Shown: piece by piece, positions 19,355-27,790 of the stretch
Layout: the number at the start of each line of letters is the position of its first letter
How positions within the stretch are numbered: position 1 is the first letter of the stretch
NCBI RefSeq assembly: GCF_002741075.1
Contig: NZ_CP016634.1
Location: forward strand, 636,501 to 700,500
Direction: 5' to 3'
Length of the DNA stretch: 64,000 nucleotides
Origin: Pseudomonas putida
GTDB lineage: Bacteria; Pseudomonadota; Gammaproteobacteria; Pseudomonadales; Pseudomonadaceae
The notes under the pieces: generated by a model
The model's database searches: none
What the model saw: only the letters and a program-made list of their open reading frames with translations
Told to the model about the DNA's origin: nothing
Program-made: the position numbers and the translations under genes

Positions 19355-20350
19355 ATGTTCGAGGAAGACAACGCGCAGTGGGGGCTGGTCCACGCCCTGG
19401 TGCTCGATGGTAAAGGCGGTGCGCGCTCGATTGCCCGGACAGCACTGGACGATCTGCAGTTGCAGCCAGGGGAAAGCCTCTGGTTGCACTGGGATCGCAG
19501 CCATCCCCAGACCCGTACCTGGCTGCTGCAGGAAAGCGGCCTGAGTGAGTTCGCCTGCGACCTGCTGCTGGAGGAGAACACGCGTCCGCGCCTGCTGCCT
19601 TTGGCCGATGAACAAATGCTGTTGTTCCTGCGCGGCGTGAATCTCAATCCTGGCGCCGAGCCTGAGGACATGGTCTCGGTGCGGATCTTCGCCGAGGCCC
19701 GGCGTGTGATTTCGTTGCGCCTGCGGCCGCTGCGTGCCAGTGATGAAGTGCTCCAGCAACTGGATGAGGGCAGGGGGCCGAAGTCGGCCTCCGAACTGTT
19801 GCTGCTGATGGGCGAGCTGCTCACCGAAAAGGTCCAGGCGTTGGTCAGTGACCTGTCGGAAGTGGTCGATCTGGAAGAAGAGAAGGTGGAAGCCGACGAG
19901 CGGTATGCCCCGGCCCAGGGCAGCTTGCAGCAGATCCGTCGTCGCGCCGCAGGCTTGCGGCGTTTTCTTGCCCCGCAGCGAGAACTCTATGCCCAGCTCT
20001 CGCGCAATAAATGGAGCTGGTTCGCCGAAGGTGATGCCGATTACTGGAACGAGCTGAACAACAGCTTGATCCGCTATCTCGAAGAGCTCGAGCTGACTCG
20101 CGAACGGGCCGCGCTGGTGCTGGAAAGCGAGGACCGACGGCGCAGCGAACGGATGAACCGGACCATGTACCGTTTCGGCATCATCACTTGCATCTTCCTG
20201 CCGATGAGCTTCGTCACCGGCCTGCTGGGTATCAATGTCGGCGGCATCCCAGGGGCTGAAAGCTCGTATGGTTTTTTGCTCGCCTGCGCCGTGGTGCTCG
20301 GGCTGGCGGCAGGGCAATGGTGGCTGTTCCGGCGATTGCGCTGGGTGTGA
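19355..20350 (+). CDS. CorA-family divalent metal transporter, ZntB-like
   Basis: 331 residues: a large cytoplasmic N-terminal domain with long helices, then two C-terminal membrane helices (about 272-292 and 303-322). The pore signature is GINVGG at about 290-295, not the GMN of magnesium CorA, which points to the ZntB (zinc) branch. It sits directly behind rraA. A role in zinc transport is inferred from this signature alone. Confidence 0.85.
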   Translation: MFEEDNAQWGLVHALVLDGKGGARSIARTALDDLQLQPGESLWLHWDRSHPQTRTWLLQESGLSEFACDLLLEENTRPRLLPLADEQMLLFLRGVNLNPGAEPEDMVSVRIFAEARRVISLRLRPLRASDEVLQQLDEGRGPKSASELLLLMGELLTEKVQALVSDLSEVVDLEEEKVEADERYAPAQGSLQQIRRRAAGLRRFLAPQRELYAQLSRNKWSWFAEGDADYWNELNNSLIRYLEELELTRERAALVLESEDRRRSERMNRTMYRFGIITCIFLPMSFVTGLLGINVGGIPGAESSYGFLLACAVVLGLAAGQWWLFRRLRWV

Positions 20351-20463
20351 TGGGCTGTCCGGGCAGGGGTGATGCATGAGGCATTTTGAAACATTCGTCC
20401 CACATTCATGTGTGACCTGTAGTCCCGAGCCCTCGTCTTTGACAGACATTGCGCGAGGTGCCT

Positions 20464-20715
20464 ATGCACGATCCGTTTGAAGAATCCTTGCGCGACCTGC
20501 TCAAGGCATCGCCGTCCGGCAAGGACCGAGACGATGCCGCATGCTTGGGTCGCGTCCTGAAGACCGCTAACCGCCAGGTCGGTGCGGGCGATCTGTTCAG
20601 CTTGCTGGGGCGCTGGAGCCAGGCACTGATGATCGCTGTGAACAATGGCTCGGCGCATATCGCGCCGGTGCGTCGCAACCCTGCCGCTGGCAGAAAAGCA
20701 GATAAGGCCGATTGA
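20464..20715 (+). CDS. crfX: CrfX-like small protein
   Basis: 83 residues starting MHDPFEESLRDLL; GAGGTG lies just upstream of this ATG. It is followed after two bases by cmpX, then sigX and oprF, the conserved Pseudomonas order crfX-cmpX-sigX-oprF. No membrane helix or enzymatic motif is seen; basic residues are enriched at the C-terminus. CrfX is described as a SigX-linked protein of unknown mechanism. Assignment rests on position and size. Confidence 0.8.
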   Translation: MHDPFEESLRDLLKASPSGKDRDDAACLGRVLKTANRQVGAGDLFSLLGRWSQALMIAVNNGSAHIAPVRRNPAAGRKADKAD

Positions 20716-20717
20716 AT

Positions 20718-21542
20718 ATGGAACTCGATCTCTGGACCCAGAGTCTGGTCACCGCCATGACCGCCCTTTGGACCAAAGTGGCGAACTTCATCCCCAACCT
20801 GTTCGGCGCCCTGGTCGTGGTGCTGCTCGGTTTCGTGGTAGCCAAGCTGCTCGATACGCTGTTGTCCAAGCTGCTGGCCAAGTTCGGCCTGGACCGCCTG
20901 ATGAGCGGTACCGGTCTGACCAAGATGCTCGGTCGGGTGGGTATCCAGGTACCGATTTCCACCTTGATCGGCAAGATCGTCTATTGGTTCGTGTTGCTGA
21001 TTTTCCTGGTTTCGGCTGCCGAGTCCTTGGGCCTTGAGCGTGTCTCGGCTACCTTGGACATGCTCGCCCTTTACCTGCCCAAGGTGTTTGGTGCAGCCCT
21101 GGTGCTGCTGGCGGGCGTGTTGCTGGCGCAACTGGCCAATGGTTTGGTACGTGGCGCTGCCGAAGGTGTCGGTCTGGAGTATGCCGCAGGCGTCGGGCGT
21201 ATCGCCCAGGGCCTGGTGATCATCATCAGCATCTCGGTTGCGATCAGCCAGTTGGAGGTCAAGACCGACCTGCTCAACCATGTGATCGTCATCGGCTTGA
21301 TTACCGTTGGTCTGGCCGTTGCCTTGGCGATGGGCCTGGGCAGCCGTGAAATCGCGGGGCAAATCCTGGCCGGAATCTACGTGCGTGAACTCTACCAAGT
21401 GGGCCAGCAGGTGCGGATTGGAGAGGTCGAAGGGCACATCGAGGAGATCGGCACGGTCAAGACGACCTTGCTGACGGATGATGGCGAATTGGTGTCGCTT
21501 TCGAACCGAGAATTGCTCGAGCAGCGAGTCAATAGCCGCTAA
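20718..21542 (+). CDS. cmpX: CmpX mechanosensitive-channel-like membrane protein
   Basis: 274 residues starting MELDLWTQ. It has four to five hydrophobic helices (about 20-42, 83-103, 118-140, 160-178, 190-215) followed by a small cytoplasmic MscS-type beta domain (VGQQVRIGEVEGHIEEIG, about 225-245). The position immediately upstream of sigX identifies CmpX, an inner-membrane protein whose loss affects SigX-dependent envelope responses in Pseudomonas. It is shorter than full MscS channels and lacks a long C-terminal vestibule. Confidence 0.9.
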   Translation: MELDLWTQSLVTAMTALWTKVANFIPNLFGALVVVLLGFVVAKLLDTLLSKLLAKFGLDRLMSGTGLTKMLGRVGIQVPISTLIGKIVYWFVLLIFLVSAAESLGLERVSATLDMLALYLPKVFGAALVLLAGVLLAQLANGLVRGAAEGVGLEYAAGVGRIAQGLVIIISISVAISQLEVKTDLLNHVIVIGLITVGLAVALAMGLGSREIAGQILAGIYVRELYQVGQQVRIGEVEGHIEEIGTVKTTLLTDDGELVSLSNRELLEQRVNSR

Positions 21543-21630
21543 CCGCACAAAAGCTGTTAATGTATGCCGCCGCGAAAACGGCCCAAGGGGCCGCGCGGCG
21601 ACATTGACCTGACTGTCGGCCAGATCCGTT

Positions 21631-22221
21631 TTGAATAAAGTTCATTCGCCGCCCATGCGCTATGACCCCCGCGAGCTCACCGATGAGGAATTGGTGGCGC
21701 GTTCGCATGAGGAGCTGTATCACGTAACGCGCGCCTATGAAGAGCTCATGCGGCGCTACCAGCGGACCCTGTTCAACGTCTGCGCGCGTTATCTGGGGAA
21801 CGACCGGGATGCCGACGATGTCTGTCAGGAAGTGATGCTGAAGGTGCTCTACGGTCTGAAGAACTTCGAGGGTAAGTCGAAGTTCAAGACCTGGCTCTAC
21901 AGCATCACCTACAACGAATGCATTACCCAGTACCGCAAGGAACGTCGCAAACGACGGTTGATGGATGCCTTGAGTCTGGACCCTGTCGAAGAGGCGTCCG
22001 AAGAGAAGGCACCCAAGGCCGAAGAGAAGGGCGGGCTGGATAGATGGCTGGTGCATGTGAACCCGATCGATCGGGAAATTCTGGTGCTTCGATTTGTCGC
22101 AGAGCTGGAGTTTCAGGAGATCGCCGATATCATGCACATGGGTCTGAGCGCCACGAAAATGCGCTACAAGCGTGCGCTCGACAAGCTTAGAGAGAAATTT
22201 ACGGGGTTGGCTGAAACTTAG
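21631..22221 (+). CDS. sigX: ECF sigma factor SigX
   Basis: 196 residues with sigma region 2 (ELYHVTRAYEELMRRYQRTLFN to DADDVCQEVMLKVL) and region 4 (NPIDREILVLRFVAELEFQEIADIM, TKMRYKRALDKLRE). Translation probably starts at the TTG at 21631 (NKVHSPP); an alternative ATG lies at 21655. SigX directs transcription of oprF and envelope and fatty-acid genes in Pseudomonas. No anti-sigma gene lies beside it, as is usual for SigX; activity is linked to the upstream CmpX and membrane state. Confidence 0.94.
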   Translation: MNKVHSPPMRYDPRELTDEELVARSHEELYHVTRAYEELMRRYQRTLFNVCARYLGNDRDADDVCQEVMLKVLYGLKNFEGKSKFKTWLYSITYNECITQYRKERRKRRLMDALSLDPVEEASEEKAPKAEEKGGLDRWLVHVNPIDREILVLRFVAELEFQEIADIMHMGLSATKMRYKRALDKLREKFTGLAET

Positions 22222-22246
22222 CGCCTCGGAAATATCTCTAACCAAT

Positions 22247-22270
22247 CGGCAAGTTCTGCTAGACTTGCCG
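22247..22270 (+). other. Hairpin in the sigX-oprF intergenic region
   Basis: A perfect 8-bp inverted repeat CGGCAAGT / ACTTGCCG with an 8-base loop lies 26 bases after sigX and about 60 bases before oprF. No T-run follows, so it could be a leaky terminator, an RNA-processing site or part of the oprF leader. Confidence 0.45.
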
Positions 22271-22331
22271 TCGAGTTGTCCCCCGGATGTTGGTGGGACT
22301 GCTTAACTATCACCAGATGGGGATTTAACGG

Positions 22332-23366
22332 ATGAAATTGAAAAACACCTTGGGCTTGGCCATTGGTTCGCTTGTAGCCGCCACTTCGTTTGGCGCTCTG
22401 GCACAAGGTCAAGGCGCCGTCGAGACCGAACTCTTCTACAAGAAAGAGTTCTTCGACAGCCAGCGCGACTTCAAGAACGACGGCAACCTGTTCGGTGGCT
22501 CGATCGGTTACTTCCTGACCGACGACGTCGAACTGCGTCTGGGCTATGACGAAGTTCACAACGCTCGTGGCGAAGACGGCAAGAACATCAAGGGCTCCAA
22601 CACCGCCCTGGACGCCGTTTACCACTTCAACAACCCGTACGACGCCATCCGTCCATACGTTTCGGCTGGTTTCTCGCACCAGAGCCTGGGCCAGACCGGT
22701 CGCGGTGGTCGTAACCAGTCCACCTTCGCCAACGTTGGCGCTGGCGCCAAGTGGTACATCACTGACATGTTCTACGCCCGTGCTGGCGTCGAAGCTCAGT
22801 ACAACATCGACCAGGGCGACACCGAGTGGGCTCCTAGCGTCGGTATCGGCATGAACTTCGGCGGTAGCCCGAAGCAAGCTGAAGCTGCTCCGGCTCCTGT
22901 TGCTGAAGTCTGCTCCGACAGCGACAACGACGGCGTTTGCGACAACGTCGACAAGTGCCCAGACACCCCGGCCAACGTTACCGTTGACGCCGACGGCTGC
23001 CCGGCTGTTGCCGAAGTCGTACGTGTTGAGCTGGACGTCAAGTTCGACTTCGACAAGTCGGTCGTCAAGCCAAACAGCTACGGTGACATCAAGAACCTGG
23101 CTGACTTCATGAAGCAGTACCCACAAACCACCACCACCGTTGAAGGTCACACCGACTCCGTTGGTCCAGACGCTTACAACCAGAAGCTGTCCGAGCGTCG
23201 TGCCAATGCTGTCAAGCAGGTTCTGACCCAGCAGTACGGTGTTGAATCCAGCCGTATCGACTCGGTTGGCTACGGTGAGACCCGTCCGGTTGCTGACAAC
23301 GCCACCGAAGAAGGCCGCGCCATCAACCGTCGCGTTGAAGCTCAGGTCGAAGCCCAGGCCAAGTAA
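22332..23366 (+). CDS. oprF: Major outer membrane porin OprF
   Basis: 344 residues. A signal peptide is cleaved after ALA (residue 24). The N-terminal 8-strand beta-barrel domain (about 25-185) is followed by a Pro/Ala linker, a Cys-rich segment with four cysteines (CSDSDNDGVC ... CPDT ... GCP, about 195-230) and a C-terminal OmpA-like peptidoglycan-binding domain with TVEGHTDSVG and the SERRANAVKQ helix. It is a structural and slow-diffusion porin of the outer membrane. Its expression depends partly on SigX, encoded directly upstream. A strong terminator follows. Confidence 0.97.
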   Translation: MKLKNTLGLAIGSLVAATSFGALAQGQGAVETELFYKKEFFDSQRDFKNDGNLFGGSIGYFLTDDVELRLGYDEVHNARGEDGKNIKGSNTALDAVYHFNNPYDAIRPYVSAGFSHQSLGQTGRGGRNQSTFANVGAGAKWYITDMFYARAGVEAQYNIDQGDTEWAPSVGIGMNFGGSPKQAEAAPAPVAEVCSDSDNDGVCDNVDKCPDTPANVTVDADGCPAVAEVVRVELDVKFDFDKSVVKPNSYGDIKNLADFMKQYPQTTTTVEGHTDSVGPDAYNQKLSERRANAVKQVLTQQYGVESSRIDSVGYGETRPVADNATEEGRAINRRVEAQVEAQAK

Positions 23367-23390
23367 TTTGGTTTGATGCTTCACGAAAAA

Positions 23391-23417
23391 CCCGGCCTCG
23401 GCCGGGTTTTTCTTTTT
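23391..23417 (+). terminator. Rho-independent terminator of oprF
   Basis: CCCGGCC / GGCCGGG stem preceded by AAAAA and followed by TTTTTCTTTTT, 24 bases after the oprF stop codon. Confidence 0.93.
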
Positions 23418-23606
23418 CCAGGGTGCAGCTTTGTCGTGCGGCCAGCCCTGGCGTTCTACCTCAAATACCGTATTCAACGGGGTGCTCGCCCTCATAGGAG
23501 CATGACGTGCGCCCGTGGCAAAGCAACCCATGTGCCAAGGGCCCTGTCGTCCGAGCCGCGTGGTGGCTATAATCGCCCCCTCACTCACCGCGAGTCTTGC
23601 CTGCCC

Positions 23607-24632
23607 ATGTATACCCTGGCCCGCCAGCTGTTGTTCAAGCTTTCCCCGGAAACCTCCCACGACCTGTCCCTGGACCTGATCGGTGCCGGTGGCCGCCTCG
23701 GTCTCAATGGCCTACTGTGCAAGCAGCCTGCGGCCTTGCCTGTGACGGTCATGGGCTTGAACTTTGCCAATCCGGTGGGCCTTGCTGCAGGCCTGGACAA
23801 GAATGGCGCTGCCATCGATGGCTTCGCCCAGCTAGGGTTCGGTTTCGTCGAGATCGGTACCGTGACGCCGCGCCCGCAACCGGGCAACCCCAAGCCGCGG
23901 CTGTTCCGGCTGCCGGAGGCCACCGCGATCATCAATCGGATGGGCTTCAACAACCTGGGTGTCGATCACTTGTTGGCCCGGGTGCGTGCGTCGCGCTATG
24001 ACGGTGTGCTTGGCATCAATATCGGCAAGAATTTCGACACCCCCGTAGAGCGTGCGGTGGACGACTACCTGATCTGCCTGGAAAAAGTCTACGCAGACGC
24101 CAGTTACATCACCGTCAACGTCAGTTCACCGAACACCCCAGGCCTGCGTACCCTGCAGTTCGGCGACTCGCTCAAGCAACTGCTTCAGGCTCTGGCTGTG
24201 CGTCGCGAGGAGCTGGTAAACAAGCACGGTAAGCGTGTGCCGCTGGCAATCAAGATCGCCCCAGACATGACTGACGAAGAAACGGCCATGGTGGCCTCGG
24301 CATTGCTCGAGACGGGCATGGACGCGGTGATCGCGACCAACACCACCCTGAGCCGTGAAGGCGTCCAGGGCCTGCCGTATGGTGACGAGGCGGGCGGTTT
24401 GTCTGGCGCGCCAGTGCTTGAGAAAAGCACTCACACCGTGAAAGTGTTGGCAGGAGAACTGGCCGGAAAGTTGCCGATCATCGCTGCCGGCGGTATCACC
24501 GAGGGGCGTCATGCAGCCGAAAAGATCGCGGCTGGTGCGAGCCTGGTGCAGATCTACTCGGGCTTCATCTATAAAGGGCCTGCGCTGATTCGTGAGGCAG
24601 TGGACGCGATCGCTGCCTTGCCACGTTCATAA
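23607..24632 (+). CDS. pyrD: Dihydroorotate dehydrogenase (quinone), class 2
   Basis: 341 residues starting [19 protein letters not shown], the amphipathic N-terminal helix that docks class 2 enzymes on the membrane. The FMN/substrate barrel carries [16 protein letters not shown] (about 60-75), NINIGKN-type loop GINIGKN (about 137), the catalytic Ser region [11 protein letters not shown] (about 172-182) and TNTTLSREG. It oxidises dihydroorotate to orotate with reduction of ubiquinone in pyrimidine synthesis. An in-frame extension upstream into the oprF terminator is not used. Confidence 0.96.
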   Translation: MYTLARQLLFKLSPETSHDLSLDLIGAGGRLGLNGLLCKQPAALPVTVMGLNFANPVGLAAGLDKNGAAIDGFAQLGFGFVEIGTVTPRPQPGNPKPRLFRLPEATAIINRMGFNNLGVDHLLARVRASRYDGVLGINIGKNFDTPVERAVDDYLICLEKVYADASYITVNVSSPNTPGLRTLQFGDSLKQLLQALAVRREELVNKHGKRVPLAIKIAPDMTDEETAMVASALLETGMDAVIATNTTLSREGVQGLPYGDEAGGLSGAPVLEKSTHTVKVLAGELAGKLPIIAAGGITEGRHAAEKIAAGASLVQIYSGFIYKGPALIREAVDAIAALPRS

Positions 24633-24644
24633 AAAAGGCAGGCA

Positions 24645-24671
24645 TAAAAAAGGGCCCCACGAAGGGGCCCC
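24645..24671 (-). terminator. Terminator serving rmf (minus strand)
   Basis: GGGCCCC / GGGGCCC stem with an ACGAA loop. On the minus strand it is followed by TTTTTT, as expected for the end of rmf; on the plus strand no T-run follows, though it may slow transcription from pyrD. Confidence 0.75.
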
Positions 24672-24732
24672 TGGGCCTCAGCCCGCCGCCCGGATAGGGC
24701 GCGCATGGTGACTCGAATTCAGTGTCCTCGTC

Positions 24733-24948
24733 TCAGCCAACGGCGTGATTTTCGTTGAGTCTCTGGATGCCTGCGGTGCCGGTCATACCATCCCAGTTAT
24801 CGCCCCGGCCTTCCCGCCAGCCATTGATCCAGGCTTGACGCACGGACGGCAGATTGAAGGGGCAAAGCTCGCGGGATTTGCCGGTAACCCCGTATTGGTA
24901 GCCACGTGAATATGCTCTTTCCAACGGATCACGCTTAAGTCTTCTCAT
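24733..24948 (-). CDS. rmf: Ribosome modulation factor
   Basis: 71 residues. It matches the Rmf pattern: basic N-terminus MRRLKRDPLERAYSRGY, then GVTGKSRELCPF and RQAWINGWREGR. Rmf dimerises 70S ribosomes into inactive 100S particles in stationary phase. It stands alone with its own terminator and is convergent with pyrD. Confidence 0.95.
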   Translation of the reverse strand: MRRLKRDPLERAYSRGYQYGVTGKSRELCPFNLPSVRQAWINGWREGRGDNWDGMTGTAGIQRLNENHAVG

Positions 24949-25500
24949 AGGGTGTTGCCCTCACTTGTTGACTGTAATGTCCCGTCGGCCTCTCCGAGGC
25001 CGGGCAGAATCGTTCTGCCGGTGTGCGCTCGCTGCCGGCGTGGCGAGCAGAAAGTGTTGCCTCGTTGCGAGACAACCTAAAGCCAGTTCTAACCAAAGCG
25101 AGTCACAGTGTGAATGATCGATTTGTCATAAGGACGTAACGTTTCATAGAGTCAAAGGATAAGTAAATAAATGCGACTCAACGTGATTTGCCGTTGAGCC
25201 CGCTATGATCAGGGTTCAGTGCCCCTTGCAGTCATCTGGCCAGCGTCTTGGGCCGATGTGCGGTAACAATTTGAAATGCGACGAAGGGTCACATTGGCCT
25301 CCGCGTCGCTGGAAATTTTCATACTGCCTGACGATCTAACCCACTTCGCAAGGTGTGAAGGGGCTTGTCGTTCAGGTGGCCCGGCCTTCCCGGACTGCGG
25401 GCGAGGCCACCCGGGCGCCTGCTGGAAGGGCGTGCGGGCAAACATCGGCGGGGCGATGCGTCGGCCCGTCACTCAATCAGCCCAAGGCTCTGGATTGCTC
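24949..25500. other. Intergenic region between rmf and rlmL
   Basis: About 550 bases with no convincing gene. The part near 25080-25160 is AT-richer and likely holds the rmf promoter region. An in-frame upstream extension of rlmL from 25276 exists but lacks a ribosome site and reads as low-conservation sequence. No recognisable riboswitch or small RNA gene was found by eye. Confidence 0.4.
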
Positions 25501-27693
25501 ATGTCGGACCGTTTCGAACTTTATCTCACCTGCCCCAAAGGTCTTGAAGGCCTGCTCGCCGAGGAAGCCCGCAACCTGGGCCTGGACGATGTGCGTGAGC
25601 ACACCTCGGCCATCCGCGGCTCGGCCGACATGGAAACCGCTTACCGCCTGTGTCTGTGGTCGCGCCTGGCCAACCGAGTGCTGCTGGTACTCAAGCGTTT
25701 CTCCATGAAAAACGCCGATGAACTCTATAACGGTGTGCATGGGGTCGATTGGCAAGATCACCTGGCGGCCGATGGCACCTTGGCGGTGGAGTTCAGTGGC
25801 CACGGTTCGGGAATCGACAACACCCATTTCGGTGCCCTCAAGGTCAAGGACGCGATCGTCGACAAGCTTCGCAACCGCGAAGGCCAGCGCCCGTCCGTGG
25901 ACAAGATCGATCCGGATGTGCGCGTGCACCTGCGCCTGGATCGTGGCGAGGCGATTCTCTCCTTGGACCTGTCTGGACACAGCCTGCATCAACGCGGCTA
26001 TCGCCTGCAGCAAGGTGCCGCGCCGTTGAAAGAGAACCTGGCGGCGGCGGTACTGATCCGCGCCGGCTGGCCACGCATCGCCGCTGAAGGCGGGGCCCTG
26101 GCCGACCCTATGTGCGGGGTGGGTACCTTCCTGGTGGAGGCGGCAATGATGGCCGCCGATATCGCCCCCAATCTCAAGCGTGAGCGCTGGGGCTTCACTG
26201 CCTGGCTTGGCCATGTGCCGGCGTTGTGGCGCAAGGTTCATGAAGAAGCCCGGGCCCGTGCGCAGGAAGGCCTGGCCAGGCCCCCGCTGTGGATTCGTGG
26301 CTATGAAGCCGACCCACGACTGATCCAGCCAGGGCGCAACAACGTCGAACGGGCAGGTCTGGGCGACTGGGTGAAGATCTATCAGGGCGAAGTCGGCAGC
26401 TTCGAACCGCGCCCGGACCAGAACCAGAAAGGCCTGGTCATCAGCAACCCACCCTACGGTGAGCGTCTCGGTGACGAAGCCAGCCTGCTGTACCTCTACC
26501 AAAACCTCGGTGAGCGCTTGCGTCAGGCCTGCCTGGGCTGGGAGGCGGCAGTGTTCACCGGCGCCCCTGAGCTGGGCAAGCGCATGGGTATTCGCAGCCA
26601 CAAGCAGTACGCCTTCTGGAACGGCGCCTTGCCGTGCAAGCTGCTGCTGTTCAAGGTCCAGCCCGACCAATTCGTCACTGGCGAGCGTCGCCAGGCCGAG
26701 TCGGACCCAGACACCGCACGGCGCCCGACAGCGGTGGCCAATGAGCCGGCGCGCTTGTCCGAAGGCGCGCAGATGTTCGCCAACCGCCTGCAGAAGAACC
26801 TCAAGCAATTGGGCAAGTGGGCCCGTCGCGAGCAGGTCGATTGCTACCGCTTGTATGACGCCGACATGCCGGAATATGCCCTGGCGGTAGACCTCTACCA
26901 CGACTGGGTGCACGTGCAGGAATATGCCGCGCCACGCTCGGTCGATCCGGACAAGGCCCAGGCGCGTCTGCTCGATGCCCTGGCCGCCATCCCTCAGGCG
27001 CTGGGTATCGACCCGCAGCGTGTGGTGCTCAAGCGTCGGGAGCGCCAGAGCGGGACGCGTCAGTACGAACGCCAAGGTGCCGAGGGCCGTTTCCAGGAGG
27101 TGAACGAAGGTGGCGTGAAGCTGCTGGTCAACCTCACGGACTACCTGGACACCGGTCTGTTCCTCGATCACCGTCCGATCCGTCTGCGTATCCAGCGCGA
27201 GGCGTCCGGCAAGCGCTTCCTCAATCTGTTCTGCTACACCGCGACGGCCACGGTACACGCGGCCAAGGGCGGTGCTCGCAGCACCACTAGCGTCGATTTA
27301 TCCAAGACCTACCTGGACTGGGCGCGCCGCAACCTGGCACTCAACGGTTTCTCTGACCGCCACCGCCTGGAGCAGGGGGACGTGATGGCCTGGCTGGAAG
27401 GCAACCGGGACAGCTACGACCTGATCTTCATCGACCCGCCGACCTTCTCTAACTCCAAGCGCATGGAAGGGGTGTTCGACGTGCAGCGCGATCATGTGCA
27501 GTTGCTGGATCTGGCCATGGCCCGCCTGGCGCCGGGCGGTGTGCTGTACTTCTCCAACAACTTCCGCAAGTTCCAGCTCGACCCGAGCCTGGTCGAGCGT
27601 TATGCCGTCGAGGAGATCAGCAACCAGACCCTGGACCCTGATTTCGCGCGTAACAATCGAATTCACCGGGCATGGCGCATTCAGGCGCGATAG
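25501..27693 (+). CDS. rlmL: Bifunctional 23S rRNA methyltransferase RlmL/RlmK
   Basis: 730 residues. The N-terminal THUMP and RlmL half carries the target-methylase motifs ADPMCGVGTFLVEAAMMA (about 200-217) and NPPYGERLG (about 316). The C-terminal RlmK half (about 390-730) has NLFCYTATATVHAAKGG and the IDPPTFSNSKRM motif. RlmL makes m2G2445 and RlmK makes m7G2069 in 23S rRNA. The fused two-domain length is normal for gamma-proteobacteria. Start MSDRFELYL was chosen as the family N-terminus. Confidence 0.95.
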   Translation: MSDRFELYLTCPKGLEGLLAEEARNLGLDDVREHTSAIRGSADMETAYRLCLWSRLANRVLLVLKRFSMKNADELYNGVHGVDWQDHLAADGTLAVEFSGHGSGIDNTHFGALKVKDAIVDKLRNREGQRPSVDKIDPDVRVHLRLDRGEAILSLDLSGHSLHQRGYRLQQGAAPLKENLAAAVLIRAGWPRIAAEGGALADPMCGVGTFLVEAAMMAADIAPNLKRERWGFTAWLGHVPALWRKVHEEARARAQEGLARPPLWIRGYEADPRLIQPGRNNVERAGLGDWVKIYQGEVGSFEPRPDQNQKGLVISNPPYGERLGDEASLLYLYQNLGERLRQACLGWEAAVFTGAPELGKRMGIRSHKQYAFWNGALPCKLLLFKVQPDQFVTGERRQAESDPDTARRPTAVANEPARLSEGAQMFANRLQKNLKQLGKWARREQVDCYRLYDADMPEYALAVDLYHDWVHVQEYAAPRSVDPDKAQARLLDALAAIPQALGIDPQRVVLKRRERQSGTRQYERQGAEGRFQEVNEGGVKLLVNLTDYLDTGLFLDHRPIRLRIQREASGKRFLNLFCYTATATVHAAKGGARSTTSVDLSKTYLDWARRNLALNGFSDRHRLEQGDVMAWLEGNRDSYDLIFIDPPTFSNSKRMEGVFDVQRDHVQLLDLAMARLAPGGVLYFSNNFRKFQLDPSLVERYAVEEISNQTLDPDFARNNRIHRAWRIQAR

Positions 27694-27790
27694 GCGACGT
27701 GTACGAGGTTGCGTGGCTAGTGGCCAATAGCTATAACTGACCCGAAGGGCCCGACAAATTCGCAGGACGCTGACGTGATGAGATCGCTTT

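Noticed and set aside
22218-23660. Minus-strand open frame of 480 codons opposite oprF
   Set aside because: It reads through the oprF terminator and has Val-rich composition typical of an antisense frame. OprF is unmistakable.
25276-25500. Upstream in-frame extension of rlmL by 75 codons
   Set aside because: It lacks a ribosome site and precedes the canonical MSDRFELYL start of the family. Kept as intergenic.
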